Notes: generated by a model not told the origin, from the sequence alone. DNA of 64,000 nucleotides from Sarcocystis neurona (GCA_000727475.1 KL647291.1:4784828-4848827); one strand, 5' to 3'; numbered from the stretch's first letter, positions 12,049-24,304 are shown. Made by a program: numbers and translations.

Positions 12049-12788
12049 CGACGATCGCCTGGGACACGAAGGGAGCAGCGTCTTCGCTATCCCGAGACAG
12101 TTGGAATGCGCGGAATTCTAGCACTGTCCAGTGTCGGTGTTTCTGGAGCGCGAGGCACAAAGGGAAATTGACACGACCGTGAGATCCCTGACGCCTGTGA
12201 GTTAAAGGCTTTCTGTCATGTGAACGGTGCGTATTTTTCTTGAGGCGTTGCGAGTATACATGAGCACGCGGTATGCCGCGCATTCTCTGCGGACGCCCAT
12301 GTGGTATTCCTACTACTGAACAGGTTAGTTAGCAGAACACACAAATAACACACTACTTGATCAGTCATTTTTCGTTTGGTGTGCACGCAAGGAATGAAGG
12401 TTCGAAGGTCATGACGTCTGAGCACACTTCAGAACTACTACCAGTCAAGCAAACGATGTACTAACGCTTCTCGCTGGCAACTCGTAGCCTATTTTACCCG
12501 TCTCTGTACGGAATACTGTGTCGCAGTGTTAGAGATCTGCTATGCAAATCGTCGCTACCGCTTTCGTGGTGAGCGATGTGTCTCTAGCCCCCTGGACACG
12601 CCGCTCCTGATGATGCACGCGGATCATTTCTGTGGGAAACAGAAGCATGTGAGGTATGCACTCAAACTATTGCGGCGCCGGGTGAGTGCGTAACTAGTCG
12701 CGAAGAAGGTGGTCGAAATCCTGCTACCAGAACACCGTAGGCATGCCCTTCCGTACGCTGGTCACTCTACAGAAGTCTATCAGGGTAT

Positions 12789-12954
12789 GACACACTCAAT
12801 TCGAAGAAGACCTCTCAGAAGCGTCAGCTCCAGCGAAATTCAGTCCTTCCGTGGATCATCTCACATCCACTGACACACTAAATTCGAAGAAGACCTCTCA
12901 GAAGCGTCAGCTCCAGCGAAATCCAGTCCTTCCATGGATCATCTCACATCCACT
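12789..12954. repeat. Tandem duplication, 83 bp x 2
   Basis: Copy 1 is 12789-12871 and copy 2 is 12872-12954. Both begin GACACACT(C/A)AATTCGAAG and end TCTCACATCCACT, with about three substitutions between them, so the duplication is recent. The period is not a multiple of three, so it would shift frame if coding. Confidence 0.92.
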
Positions 12955-13318
12955 ACCAGAGAAATGGCGAGACCTACAAGATCTCAGAGAAGTCACCACG
13001 CCCATTCCATCCCTAGATGCTGACAGCTGAAACTACCTGCATGCAGACGCCACACTAAGCGAGGAGCGTGGGCTTTGTGTACACAAATGACCTTCCCAAC
13101 GAGTACCAATTATGGGCCCAGGACGTCGAGTGTGCCTCCGTTTTCATGGGATAGTGGGAGTTCTCTGCAGAGCTCCTTCGATGTTCTACATCACCACGTA
13201 TACCGAGAACCACAGCCCTGCGCTTGCGTTTGTAATTCGTAGACCGCTCAAAACTTTCTGGTGGAGCCAGACCCGTGGTCAGTTGTGGTTAAGCCTGAAA
13301 TTTCACCATCAGCAGTAG
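12872..13318 (+). mobile_element. Possible degenerate retroelement (RNase H-like) fragment
   Basis: One plus frame interrupted by stops reads WRDLQDLREVTTPIPSLDA, then NYLHADATLSEERGLCVHK, then an open run to 13318. The ADATLS piece followed by a small/hydrophobic run recalls the start of an RNase H fold in reverse-transcriptase elements (ADAS-type motif). No reverse transcriptase, integrase, terminal repeat or target duplication was found. This is a resemblance in a few residues only; the frame contains at least two stops and could simply be noncoding. Confidence 0.18.
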
Positions 13319-14285
13319 CGTGGCACAACGTCGGTATGGCATATTCGAAGCACTAGAGCAGACAACCAGATTAGAGACCAGTTGATTAGCACTGAATAGA
13401 TATGATCTGCGCATTGAGAGGTGCATCCTTAGTGACGGTGGCCGGCGGGGTCTCGCCACGCGGCCGGGCGTGGGCGACATCACCCGATTGGAACATCGAT
13501 TTCTCCGCCTATGTATCCTGCCGTGCAAAGAACGGCTCATACTGAATTGCGCCGGACTTCTATGGGAAAGACAGCTCTCCATATGTTCCATAGTCGAGTA
13601 CTCGGGAGCTTACGTGTGAAACGGACTGTCATATGGGGGCAAAAGCGGAGCGGGATCGTCCGTAACGCACATGCACTGCACCAACGCGGGGCTGCCACAT
13701 AAGCTGATCCGTCGGTTTTGCACCAAACTGAAATCACCAACAGCGAAAGCCGTGCAGACCTGTTTACGTTGCAGCTGTTTACTGCAGAAGTTACAGGGCT
13801 TTAACCGTTTAGTGCGTCGATGGTATTTCTCCTTGGAAGACTAAATGCTGTTTCAGCGTCGCACCCTCTACCGCAAGTTGTGCGCGAAAGGTGCCGGAAC
13901 TGCGCCGATGTTCTTTCTATTTTTGACAGCTTGATTAGTGTTCGACCTCGACAAACTTGTGTCTGTCATTCGCGGTCGCAGCCCGCTTACTCTGACAGGC
14001 TTAACATTCACGGACACCTGATTGCGAGACTTCCTGGACAGGAATGTGTAGCCGTAGGCTGTTTGCGTTGTGGGGCGCAAGTAGCGCTAAATTCTGCGTT
14101 TCAAAATGCCTGCAGCTGCGTGGCAAGCAGGACCTTTGCAGACCAGCAGTGAGTCGTCCGACGTGCGCTGGCTTCTCAAGTAGAGCACCCGTCGTTGCTG
14201 CCGAGTGCTGCAGTGCTACAGAAAGATGCTTTCTCCTGAATGAGGCTTCGCATCACTTCCGCACTCGTTGATCTTGCACGCAACT

Positions 14286-14866
14286 CTACAGCAGATTCGC
14301 TGTGACATCTCTCACAATGAAAGGGATGCCATCTGCTGTGTCATGCAATGAAAGCGTCAGCCAGTGGCACCACCTTTTTACACCACACGTGTGGACCCTA
14401 GTGAGAGGCTGCACGTCCAGGCAATCTCCCAGTGCCATGGTGTCTGTTTTATTGCCCATAGTAAAGTCCATCTGCTGCTCTATAATGCCTGCTAAGGCTA
14501 CGTTTGTTGGTATGCCAGCATGCACGTCGTAGAATGCGACTCGTCTTCCTGGTGTCCTTGTCGAGAAGGTAGGGCACTTCCGGCCAAAAGCAGTGCGTCG
14601 AAGTAGAAGCACTGCAAGAGTATGAATAGATTCTCTTTCAAGACGAAGGTTTCATTGAAGAGTCACTTACTTGTAGTGCTGATCTTCAGTCTCGCGGGTC
14701 GTTTGTACGAGTTTACACTCTGCAAAAGGTACAGCACGTGCGCTCACACGAAGCGTCAGCCCGTTTTCCAGCGATCGCACTGCATCACCTGCAGCACCGA
14801 GTGCGAGCCACCGTGGTGGGTTTCTCTTAGTAGCTTTTGAGACTGGTGATGTATAGACAGTAAACC
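14286..14866 (-). CDS. Last two exons of an unrecognised gene
   Basis: Exon 14866-14671 has a fair acceptor (CGCCGGCAG) and a strong GTAAGT donor (phase 2). The next acceptor with a pyrimidine tract in matching phase is CTTCTCGACAAG, giving exon 14556-14286 with a stop at 14288-14286 and an intron of 114 nt. The joined product has about 155 residues and includes RWLALGAAGDAVRSLENGL, RRVAFYDVHAGIPTNVALAG and DTMALGDCLDVQPLTRV. It has no transmembrane segment. I do not recognise the family. Upstream minus frames at 14921-15145 and 15500-15860 (with YFQSVSSPVLVCLCV and WLDVQVLNPPVPTRLC) may be earlier exons, but their splice sites could not be fixed. Confidence 0.42.
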
Positions 14867-14920
14867 CTGCCGGCGTTTGGCACGCACGGGGAAGAGGGTG
14901 CGTCACACGTTATCAAAGTC

Positions 14921-15863
14921 TCAGAAACAGATTGTGCGTCTTCTCACTGGCGCATTCCGAATCGTTTTGTGCGTCTCTCTCAGACAGCGTTCTTCTGTTG
15001 ATGCCTCCGACAGGCAGACAGACTCCCCAGAGCACCACGGAATGTGGTAATCAATTTTCACTGGATCGCCAGCGCCACCCCTCTGCTGCGGTGATCTGGT
15101 AGGCACGAAATACCGTTGTTGGAAACAACAAAGGACGCAAAACACCAGGCCTTACACGATCAAACATTTATCAAGTTCACTTACGAATATACACAGCACA
15201 AAGAAGGGTAAACCGCAGGCGCTTCTCAAACCTGTGGAAAAGTGAGAGTCCACGTAGTGTATCACCGTGGCTAAGGTTTGAACCGTACGTACCAAAAGAA
15301 CGTAGACTTCGTTATGCCGACTTCCGAATTCTCGCGTCAGCGTGCGTCTTATCAGCAGAGATACTCTTCTGTGATAACTCACGGTCGTAACATCCTGGTA
15401 AGGCTGCCACCAGTTCCCAAATGTACACTGTCCTCTCTCAAGTAAAGTCAGAGTTGCACTTAATGTCGTCAAACCATGAGGTTCACAGCTGCAGCTCTTT
15501 TCGCGTCGTGTAGACATCCGTGTGAATACGATGCCGCAGCAGTGGCAGGAGAGCGTCAGGACAGACGCGACGAGAAAGACGCATGAAACATTGACTGAAG
15601 GGCTTGGCGCTACGCGCAGGTAGCAAATTGTAATCTGACACACACAGTCGCGTCGGCACAGGAGGATTTAGAACCTGCACGTCGAGCCATTGCGCAGTAT
15701 CGTCTGCCACACAGAGACACACCAGGACTGGCGAAGACACACTCTGAAAATATGCGTGTGATTGTAGTCCTCTTATGGCTAAGTTCTCATGATACGTAGG
15801 GTCGTCCCTGGAGAATAAAGGCGACTGCACGCGAGCCAGAGAGTTTCTCACTCGTCGTCTCAA
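14921..15863 (-). CDS. Candidate upstream exons of the same unrecognised gene
   Basis: Three overlapping minus frames (14921-15145, 15152-15643, 15483-15863) contain protein-like stretches: DPVKIDYHIPWCSGESVC, CTFGNWWQPYQDVTTVSYHR, and HAYFQSVSSPVLVCLCVADD followed by TAQWLDVQVLNPP. The middle one contains a hydrophobic run after the position where splicing would be needed. Frame lengths are near what chance gives in this base composition, so this is a pointer to where exons may be, not a gene model. Confidence 0.22.
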
Positions 15864-16244
15864 GAATATCTTCTAGTGCCTACACTAGGAGACACTGAGT
15901 TTTCTACAGGCATGTCCAGAGCTCCTGAACACGCAGAAATTCGGTACGCAGCAATTTTTGCATGAACGAGCAGCAGGAAACACTCCTGACGTGCGGCGCC
16001 TAGCAAGCACGCGGGAGGAGGATGGTACACTGCCATGAACTGTGCCGTACGGGGAAAACTGTGCCACCCCCTATATATTTTAGTGCTTTACAGCTGCGTA
16101 GGGACCCTCATGTGGGCGAAACTGAAAGCCAGGTTTCTCGCTTGTCATCTGTCAAACTACAACGAATAGACGGATTCAAACTTTGAATTAAAGGAATCCA
16201 CTGCTTTTACGCTTGCGGGATGCAGTTCTGTCGGCCATGTCGTC

Positions 16245-16766
16245 ATGTGTCCTGCGACGCTGATCCCCAAACAACATTGGTTGACCAGCACGGAACCGCA
16301 TGGTCCGCTTGTCAAACGACCGAGCGGGGCACTTGTATTCCTTTGCCTAGCGTTACGCGACGAAAAGTGCCGAGAATCGCGCACACACGAAGTTCCGGTA
16401 CGCCTTTCTTCAGCTAGAGGCGCGGGTCAAGCAGGACGTGCTGAATGCAGCGCCGCAGATGCACACCCGTCTAGCAGTCGCGGTTCTGAAGCAGTCTTGC
16501 TACAGCTGAGGCCACACAAAAAGCTCTGTCAAAGACAATTCTTCACAAATAAAGACCGCGAGAACAGTGTGGAGGGTTCCTTTCTCGATTTCTCCCTTGC
16601 GTGCTTCGTCTTCACTCAGCACTGCAAGCTCACCAAAATTGCTTCAAGAAGCATGACTACACTGATCAGTGCCGCGTGTTGGCTGTGGTTCACTGCGTCA
16701 CCACCACGATTCCTGTGGAGCTCATCCAAAAGCTTTCCCGGTGATGAGGTGAAGGATGAAGATTAG
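16245..16766 (+). CDS. Hypothetical protein, 173 codons
   Basis: A true ATG opens an uninterrupted frame that ends with an acidic tail (GDEVKDED) and a stop at 16764-16766. The product begins MCPATLIPKQHWL and has a hydrophobic stretch (LISAACWLWF) near the C-terminus. No family is recognised. A competing minus frame (16157-16384) overlaps the first part. Length is at the edge of chance for this composition. Confidence 0.3.
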   Translation: MCPATLIPKQHWLTSTEPHGPLVKRPSGALVFLCLALRDEKCRESRTHEVPVRLSSARGAGQAGRAECSAADAHPSSSRGSEAVLLQLRPHKKLCQRQFFTNKDRENSVEGSFLDFSLACFVFTQHCKLTKIASRSMTTLISAACWLWFTASPPRFLWSSSKSFPGDEVKDED

Positions 16767-17124
16767 TCGGACAGATCCGTGTTCGCAGGGCCCCGCCGTG
16801 ACTTCCACTTACATCTGAAACTGCAAATTCACGAGATACACGCGTTGTCATCAGACGTGTTACAGGGAAGGTCGTGTGGAATTTGGACACACCCGCTTTC
16901 ACAGTGCTCCACCGCAACATTCGCTCACAGTTGAAGATGTATATTTTCAAGGTATAGTCGACTTTATCAAACGTTTTAGAGGGAAGGTCTTGTGGAACTT
17001 GATATCCGTCAACAACTTTTACATGCAGTGATCTGTCTTATAGTTTGTGCAGTGGAACCCACCAGGTAATGTCGCTTCAGCGCTGTAAGGAGGGCTGAAA
17101 CTTATAGCGCTACACGACAGCAGG

Positions 17125-17412
17125 ATGGCTCAGATGGGTGCAGACTCTACGGAACCAACGGAGTCGAGTGTCCCTGCCAGAATTGGCTCGTACCGACAAC
17201 GAAAAATGCCTCGAATAGTCACTGGAAGCTCAAACGTGCGTTCTACCCCACACCAGCACATGCGCCTTTGGTTCTTCTCGTACACCGGGCTGCCCGGGAC
17301 TGACTGGTCCGACCATACCGTGGTGACCCCTCTTTCTACAGGTTCACGCTCGGGTTACGACTTCGTCGTACACAGGGCTGTTGTAGTTATGTGGAGCGCC
17401 AGTCATCCATAG
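17125..17412 (+). CDS. Small hypothetical ORF, 95 codons
   Basis: ATG-started plus frame beginning MAQMGADSTEPTESS and ending at a stop at 17410-17412. It is hydrophilic at the start and has a Tyr/Trp-containing middle (WFFSYTGLPGTDWSD). No family match by eye; it may be chance. Confidence 0.2.
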   Translation: MAQMGADSTEPTESSVPARIGSYRQRKMPRIVTGSSNVRSTPHQHMRLWFFSYTGLPGTDWSDHTVVTPLSTGSRSGYDFVVHRAVVVMWSASHP

Positions 17413-18574
17413 TTCTCCCGACTGCGCAACTGGTGGGGTCTTCGTAAAATGGGCTGTCTCGAATGGTCAGTCGCATCGACCACTCATCTACCCAAAAAGA
17501 CTGGATCTTCCTGTTCACAACACCATAGATCCCATGAAACGAAGGGGCTTGTTTCATGACAGCCGTTACTTTTGTTGTAAGAGGGCATGTGGGTGCGCCT
17601 ACGAGTCACGCAGTGGGACTGCACAGTCCATGTTAGTCAACCCCGCGTGAGAACAAGAAGTGTACTGTTTGTGATTTCAACAACATGTCACACACAATGC
17701 GATAATCACTCTCACCAGACAGTCTGCGCAGCAGTCAGGCGAACCACAGTCAGATCGTGACCTCATCTACGGGAAGACCAGTAAACGGCAAACCTTTGCG
17801 CGGACTATTAGAGTGGATTCTAAAAGGCTCCTCAACGACCTTCGATACTGGCGACGGTCCCCCGATATTTCATGGTGTGTACGCAGCTGTGTGTTTCGGG
17901 TGCAGAAGTGCCGCGTTATTCGCAGTATTTTCCATTCTGCAAACGCCATGCGTACACGCTGTCCTGGGGCTGTTGTCTCCTTCTTGAGTTGCGGGTCGGA
18001 AACAAGGTCCCTTTTCGCCTGCTCTACCCCAACTCTCTTCTTGTTCAATATGAGCCGAACACGACACGTTCCTTGAAACCGCCTCCGATCTTAAGTACGC
18101 CACACCCAAATCTTAACAGAAGTTACGCTTATATGCGAGCAGCCACCCGAACAGGCATCCTCGAGAACCACCTTCACAACGTGTGTAGTTCTAATTTTAC
18201 AGAGGTCTTGGCAACTTACATGCAATGGACGCGTCTACATGCCTCTGCGCGGTTTAGAAGAGGTACTCTCAGAGGCAGCACCTGCCCACACACAAAGACG
18301 CCACCTCCGTGTGCTGCGGAGATCTGAAGAACTGCCTGGCAGTTGGCTCGCATCCGTCTATTGCAAAAGTAACTCCTTGTACGCCAATTGTTACGCCCTT
18401 TTCTTCCGCGTCTCTGCACACCTGATGCCACACCGTCACCACAGACGATGTTCACACGGTACCCGACGTGTTCACGTCGGCCACCATGCTGCCCGACTTC
18501 GTGTCCTTCACCACACATCGTCGTAGGTGGTCAACCTCACCTCTACCATACGTTAACGGCTTATGCGCTTGCTT

Positions 18575-18666
18575 TATGTGCATCAGTAATGTCACTCGTG
18601 CAGCAGCCGGCAATCACTATTATGTGCATCAGTAATGTCACTCGTGCAGCAGCTGGCAATCACTAT
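18575..18666. repeat. Tandem duplication, 46 bp x 2
   Basis: The unit TATGTGCATCAGTAATGTCA and following bases is repeated at 18575 and 18621 with one substitution (CAGCC versus CAGCT). It lies in gene-free DNA. Confidence 0.93.
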
Positions 18667-19058
18667 TTAAATTTGGGAACACGGATATCACCGATGTACA
18701 CGCCTACGACGTTATCCTGACCAAATGTTGTGCAACATTGTTCTTCCACTACGTAATCAACTCTGAATCAATCACCTGGCTCAGTCTCTACCTTCCGCCG
18801 CCACGTTTGTGAGTTTCCGTGCAGCTTTTCTCGTGTCTCTTCTTCCCTTCTGCCACGTCTCAATTACCTTTTGTTCAGTCATGAAGAATGGAGTCCAAGA
18901 CAACCAGTCAGCCCTTCACCGCCATTAACTGCGTTAATGTACGCAAGTCTATAAATATACCTGATACAAGACGGTCTTCTGCAGTCCAGGCGTAATCACA
19001 GAAGGGTGTGCAGGGCCTACACGCTACGTACACACAACAAAAGCTAAGATAGATTCAG

Positions 19059-19373
19059 TTATTCTGTGAGCATGTTCCGATAAACGTGTGCGTCCCTGCT
19101 GCGGTTCCACCTTCGGCACAGGCTGTCGAATGTCAAAGCGCTCACAATTTTTAAAGCCAACAACGGAGGAGGCGGTCGGCGTCGCACTTCACCTCCTTGT
19201 GTCGAATATTTCATACACATTCTAATGTTGTCTACCGCCCTGTGTAAAATTTCTCGTCTTTCTCTCTTCACGTGCAACTGCAGAACGGGCCTTCGTGCAG
19301 GTCTGCGGAGCTGCCTTGACAAAAGCTTTGCAGCCAAGATCCTCAATCTTTCCCATTCAGCCCGCAGCCTCAT
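19059..19373 (-). CDS. Small basic hypothetical protein, 104 codons
   Basis: ATG-started minus frame. The N-terminus (MRLRAEWERLRILAAKLLSR) is Arg-rich and amphipathic, as in mitochondrial presequences or small ribosomal proteins. It continues with basic segments and ends VYRNMLTE. An AGG-GTGAAG site inside could be a donor, in which case this would be a first exon. No family is recognised; low to moderate certainty. Confidence 0.3.
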   Translation of the reverse strand: MRLRAEWERLRILAAKLLSRQLRRPARRPVLQLHVKRERREILHRAVDNIRMCMKYSTQGGEVRRRPPPPLLALKIVSALTFDSLCRRWNRSRDAHVYRNMLTE

Positions 19374-22300
19374 CTATGCCTAGCGGACAGGGAACGTCTA
19401 TTCCAGAAGAGAAATTGTTGCCTTGGTAGGCGTTTGCAGTGGTTGAATCTTCGTGAAATATTCGTGGCTGTCAAAGAGGAAGGCATATGTATGCTTTTTG
19501 ACAACTGCACGGGAACAAGCACGCAAATGACGCACTGGTGTCACATTCTGCTGAGACCACGAAAGACCTGCTCTGAGTTACTGATCAGGTTTCGGGCACA
19601 ATCAGTTACACTGACATGGCCAGACAAGCAAACGAACGCATCGCGGGCCTCTGGCCTTCTAGTTCACGATATCGATTATCCTTCCTCTCGTCGTTCGTTG
19701 GGGACGGATATAGCATCACCTTGCAGTCCACAACTTCTTTTAACGGATGCGTACACACTCAAGCACACAAAGTGACTGCCTGATGTGTCATACGACCGTC
19801 ATGTGGCAGGACGAAAAGACGAAATGCGGTTGAATCCTGCTGTACTGACGAAAGATGCCCTCAAACACGAAAGCGAGCTCTACCCATGAGGCCTTTTACG
19901 ATGACGTCAGTCGTTTAGACCTTTTCACGTTGTAAATGCACGAATGCGGCCGTCCCGGTCACCACGAGGGGGTTCACATAGCCGAGCAGCTGGGCGCGGA
20001 TTCCGCCACGCCACCTGCGACCGTCCTCGATGTGGGGAATCGGTGTGAGAGACTGTTTCCAATATGCCTGCCTGTCGGTTTGCAGCGTAGTATACCATGC
20101 TTCGCATGCGCTTTGAGGGGATGACATGGAGAGTCTTCTACTCTTACCAAACATGTGCACTTCCACAGATTGCGCGTTGCAAGTCTTCGAAATTAGACGT
20201 CCCAAGGGATATCTTCTGCTTCTACGCCCTTCAGGCGTCATCACGAAGCAACGGCGCATTGCACCTCATGCTCCTCACTGTATATATATCCACTTAGAAA
20301 GATCTCACTGGACAACGCCTGCGCCTCTGGGCGGAGGGTTACTGCGCTGAGACGTCCCACGCCCGGCGTTTCAGGCGTGCTGGTCACAAGGTGACTGTTC
20401 CCCTCCACAACTGACGGACCAAGGAATGATGACACTTACAGCGTGTGAAGCGTAATGCTTTCGAGTAAGTGAAGAATACATACCCTACTTGAAAAACCGG
20501 CTCAGCCGCTGCAGGATGCCAAGAGATCAATGCTCAATATGTAGCGCACACTGCTACGCCACCAACCTGCGAGTCCATCAGGAGGCAGACGGGTTTATGG
20601 TTGAGAAAACGGTCGCAATAAGGTGTTTATGTTTGTACTAGCCGACGTCGTGTGTTTGTTTGCTGCCGACGTCGCGACTTCCCTGTTGCCACCAGTTTTC
20701 AGTGGTCTACCGGGTACCTGCCGGCAACACTGGTTCGCTGCGCCCCGTGTAACCGCTACCTGGGAAGAAGTTACCAGATGACAACACTGGTTCAGAGCGC
20801 ATCGCATAACAGCCCGCTGAAGGGCCCGCAGCGACTCCACTATGTAGTTGCTGTCTTGAAGGTGTCTCAGGGCGACCACCGACCAGAGCACGAAAACTCT
20901 GCCGCGCTGTGAGACAGAAAAAGTCACTAGTTTCTGTGAGTTTAAGGCTCTAGAACAAAGGCACTGCGAGCGCTTTACTTCTAATCGACGATGGCAGCGC
21001 AAGGTTTGCTGTCCTGCAGATTGTGCCATATCTGACTTTGCCTTACGCGTAGATTACCGTGCCAAGGTGCGTCCTAGTGTCGGCTCATACCGCGTCGAGC
21101 GCATCTATCCGTGTAGACACTGAGAGATGGCGACTGCAACGCTTAATAGGGTTGCACCCGCGTCGCCCCAGTGACCTCAGCTGAAAGCCTGGAGACCCAT
21201 TCCACGAATTCGAAGTTTGCACTGATGTACAACGCCTTTCAGTCTTTCCACTAAGGATAGCCGCAGAATGTCTACGCTTATTGCGGATTTGCCCACCAAC
21301 CCCACCTACACCAGCGTGTAACAGAGGACACCTCTCTGCGCAGAAAATCAATGTTGGAAGTGATGCAACGTTCACCATTTCGTTTTTGTCGGGCACCGAA
21401 TTGCAGCGGTTGACATAACCTTACGTTAATACCCAGAGATGGAAGTAGTCCCTTGTTCTTACGAAGAGGTTTGACTACAACATGGCACTGACGTCCAGAA
21501 TATCCTTACCGAGCTAATGTGGGGAGTACTGTAGACCAGGACCCGGCCGGCCTCAATCGTACAGTAATTAGGACCTCGCAGATTGTCCTCCACTTTCTCG
21601 CTGATGTGAAGCCGGCATAATTGTGCTGAAGTTCGCCTCTTCGCCGCTCTGCCATTCTCAGTCGTTCTAGGCGCGTCGGCCTCCTTTCTCGTACAGCGTA
21701 TGCTGGGGCAAAAGTCTCGGGCTGCACACACGGGTTCACCGTGGTCGACTGGCACGATAGTGGCCGAGTCTCGCTATTCCCGGCTCGACGCACTGTCGTT
21801 GCTACTGTAGAGGCGAGCCATAAAAAAAAAGTGGCATCCTAGAGTTCTGTCGAGGAAATACGCCACTGTCCAGTTGTCATTTGTGCAGAAACGGCACCCC
21901 GCTCTCCAGCGCTTGTTCTGAGGACCCTCAGGTTCCACAGAGTCCTACACATTGACAGCGGCCAGTGCGTCGCGACATAATCTCTACGTAAGCAGCGTTT
22001 GCCACTGAAGTCTTAAAGGGGGCGCACGACGATGTGTGGGGACTCTTCTGAGGACACCAGCACTTCGATGTGTGGCCGCAGCGACGCTCCGCATGGCACT
22101 CGACAATTTGACGTCGAAACGCACTGCGTGTAATTTCTCTACAGGCAGGCTTCTGTTGAACCTAGATGCACCAACAGAAAATTGCGGCACCGAAAAGAAG
22201 GATGTGCAAGATGTGAATGAACACTGAAAGAAGCCTTTCGAAGTAGGAGGCAAAACTAAGCACCATGACTGTGGTTTCCTGCTGAAGTGAGCCATTTCGC

Positions 22301-23339
22301 GAAGAGACGTAACTACTGTTGTCTCCCATTCTGCAACACTTTCTAGATTACAGCACCGTTCAGTGCCAACGAAAGGAGGAAAGGCGGAGTTGGGACGATT
22401 TGAAAGAGGTTTTTGAGAAAAAGAACGAAATACAAATTATTCCGCCGACAGTTGGCACAGATTGCACCCTTTGAGGGGCTCTGCCCCAGCGCAGACAGTT
22501 GGTTTTTATTGGCCGGAGTGACCAACGGTCTCGGACATCTTCCAATGCCGTATGACCACAGTTGCTTTCGGCCCGACAACACAACCTGGTGGACCGCCGC
22601 GCCAGCTTGCCAGTGCCCGTACCAGCGCAAACAGGATAGATGCACTTTGTGATCGCTGCCAGATCGTGCAGGCGTGTGACCGGTCGTGCTGCAACTGAAG
22701 TTTTGCAACAGTGCATCTGCGGCCACGCGAGTACAGCTGAAGGACGCAACAACGCGCCAGTAGGAGCCTCTTAGGCTCCAGCGTAAAGTCTGACGTGTAG
22801 TCTCCTTTCGCGCCCCCGACTCTTGTAGGACGGTCTTTCTCCCTTGCACTAACTCACTCTGAATCAGTGCAAACTGAACGCTGTCTTCCCTGCAGACTTT
22901 TAGTGAGTGGCTCCGTTCACCGGAATCCACACTGTCTGAAACAGCCTTCGTTAAGGCTCTCCTGTGGCTCTGCTTTGCAAATTCTGTAAAACACGACAAA
23001 CCCAGCGGCAGACTGCCCACCAGCTGCCTCCGGCCAAAACACGGGAATAACTACGCCGAAAGCATACACTTGTCTGATTTCTGTTCGCCACATGTATGCT
23101 TCGTGCCTGGCTTTAGCCTACAGCGCCCAGCAGTGGCCGGGACTCTGTATGTGCGTGACAGTCATTGGAGAGTCGCTCCTATTTTGCACGTTGTTAGACT
23201 CCCATACACGCGGTAACGAATCAGGACAAGCTTATCCACTTCGCTCCACAAGAAGCGACTCTGGAAGTAGCGGGACGCTTGTCATTGTGTGCCTCCGACG
23301 GCTGCGCTCGAACGAGGGTGCGTACACACACGCTGTTTT
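19374..23339. other. Gene-poor stretch
   Basis: Several frames of 90-225 codons occur on the minus strand (20595-21029, 21459-21755, 21984-22295, 22343-23020), but each either lacks an ATG, overlaps a competitor or has composition without recognisable motif. The frame at 21029-20595 does start with ATG and contains a short internal echo (RCALNQCC, then AANQCC). No RNA gene or long repeat was seen. Confidence 0.35.
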
Positions 23340-23800
23340 TGCTGATGTTTCCTGACTCTTGTCTGTGTGGAGTACTTGCTGTCCATCTTCTGCTGCTGCT
23401 CCAGCAGCTGCTCACTGTTGTAAGTCGTTGCTGCTGCAGATGTTGTTGATCGTTTCTTGTGCTTCTGGCCTCCGCCCCGGAGCCAGACGCAACGCTGCAG
23501 ACGTTGCTTGCTGCTGCGGCTGCTTGCTCCCTCTCATTGCTGCTGCACTTGCTTGTTCGTCCTGTGGTTCCTGCTGGAGCTGTTACTGCTGCCACAGGTG
23601 CTTGCTGACGCTAACTGCTGCCGCACTTACTTTCTCGTGCTGTTGTTCCTGCTAAAGCTGTTACTTCACGTAAAACTGCGCCTTTTGTCTACTCCCTTCA
23701 ACAGAAAAGAACAGCATCGGTTGCCACTACACTTGATCGTTTGTTGCCCTGTGCAACTCGTCGGCCGTTGCAGATGCCGATGCCGGTTACGGTAGCAACA
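23340..23800 (-). repeat. CAG-type triplet island with imperfect 72-75 bp repeat
   Basis: The minus strand is rich in GCAGCAG/CAGCAG. Two adjacent imperfect units encode, in one minus frame, VTALAGTTARESKCGSS and VTAPAGTTGRTSKCSSN, separated by a segment with a stop codon. A downstream minus frame (23595-23221) is open, Ala/Ser/Gln-rich and hydrophilic. This could be a decayed low-complexity exon or a noncoding triplet repeat. It is the only strong CAG island in the first 33 kb. Confidence 0.5.
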
Positions 23801-23989
23801 TCGGCATTAAAAGTACAAGCGCTTCAGGTAATCTATTCAGGACTTCCTCAGCCGGGTGTCCACGGGACAGGTCACGCCACCCGGGCCTCGAGAGTGTAGC
23901 AGTCTGCCTCACAGCACTGTTTGGGAGTGGCACGTAATGATTCGAGGACATCGTTCCCTGCAAGCTTTTACTCGTCTAGATTTCACTGG

Positions 23990-24304
23990 TCACTGGAAGG
24001 TCTCTGTCGGCAGACTCTTCCGCGTAGACGCTACACTAGGTGTTACAAACTCTGATGGGCACGGAAAATAGTTGTTAACAGCCAAGCCGTCATACATCCC
24101 GGCTCCGCGTGAGCAGTCCGTTGCTGTGTAGAAAAAACCGGCGACCGTCTTCGCCGGGCATAGCCTCGTGTCCGCAGGCTGCACCGGTTCTGTTTTACGT
24201 TTTTGACTGTAGTAGTCCACGTCTCGCAATCTTTCTGCAGCACTCGCCACACCAGCAGTCTTCACATCAGATGTCGGATCGCTCGAGTCAATGCGTAGGA
24301 TCAT
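23990..24304 (-). CDS. Candidate exon or small protein
   Basis: An ATG at 24304 (or a start farther upstream, where the frame reads CVFLLMILRI, a possible signal-peptide core) opens a frame of about 104 residues to a stop at 23990. It includes ERLRDVDYYSQKRKTEPVQP and FFYTATDCSRGAGMYDGLAV. A site GAGTTT then GTAACA could be a donor near the end. Composition is protein-like with a few Cys, compatible with a secreted protein. No family is recognised. Confidence 0.3.
   Translation of the reverse strand: MILRIDSSDPTSDVKTAGVASAAERLRDVDYYSQKRKTEPVQPADTRLCPAKTVAGFFYTATDCSRGAGMYDGLAVNNYFPCPSEFVTPSVASTRKSLPTETFQ

Larger units (their letters stand above)
12049..14285. other. Intergenic stretch with repeats and possible element remnant
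   Basis: No intact gene is supported. The 5' flank of the protease gene (12049 to about 12500) presumably contains its promoter, but no motif is called. Open frames at 13511-13702 and 13820-14152 overlap frames on the other strand and have no recognisable product. Confidence 0.4.

Noticed and set aside
11597..12283. 228-codon minus ORF overlapping subtilisin exon 1.
   Set aside because: It is an alternative frame of exon 1, which itself has a signal peptide and in-phase splicing to the protease.
22343..23020. 225-codon minus ORF.
   Set aside because: No ATG at its start, no motif, and the C-terminal hydrophobic run is not preceded by a plausible domain; length is near the chance limit.
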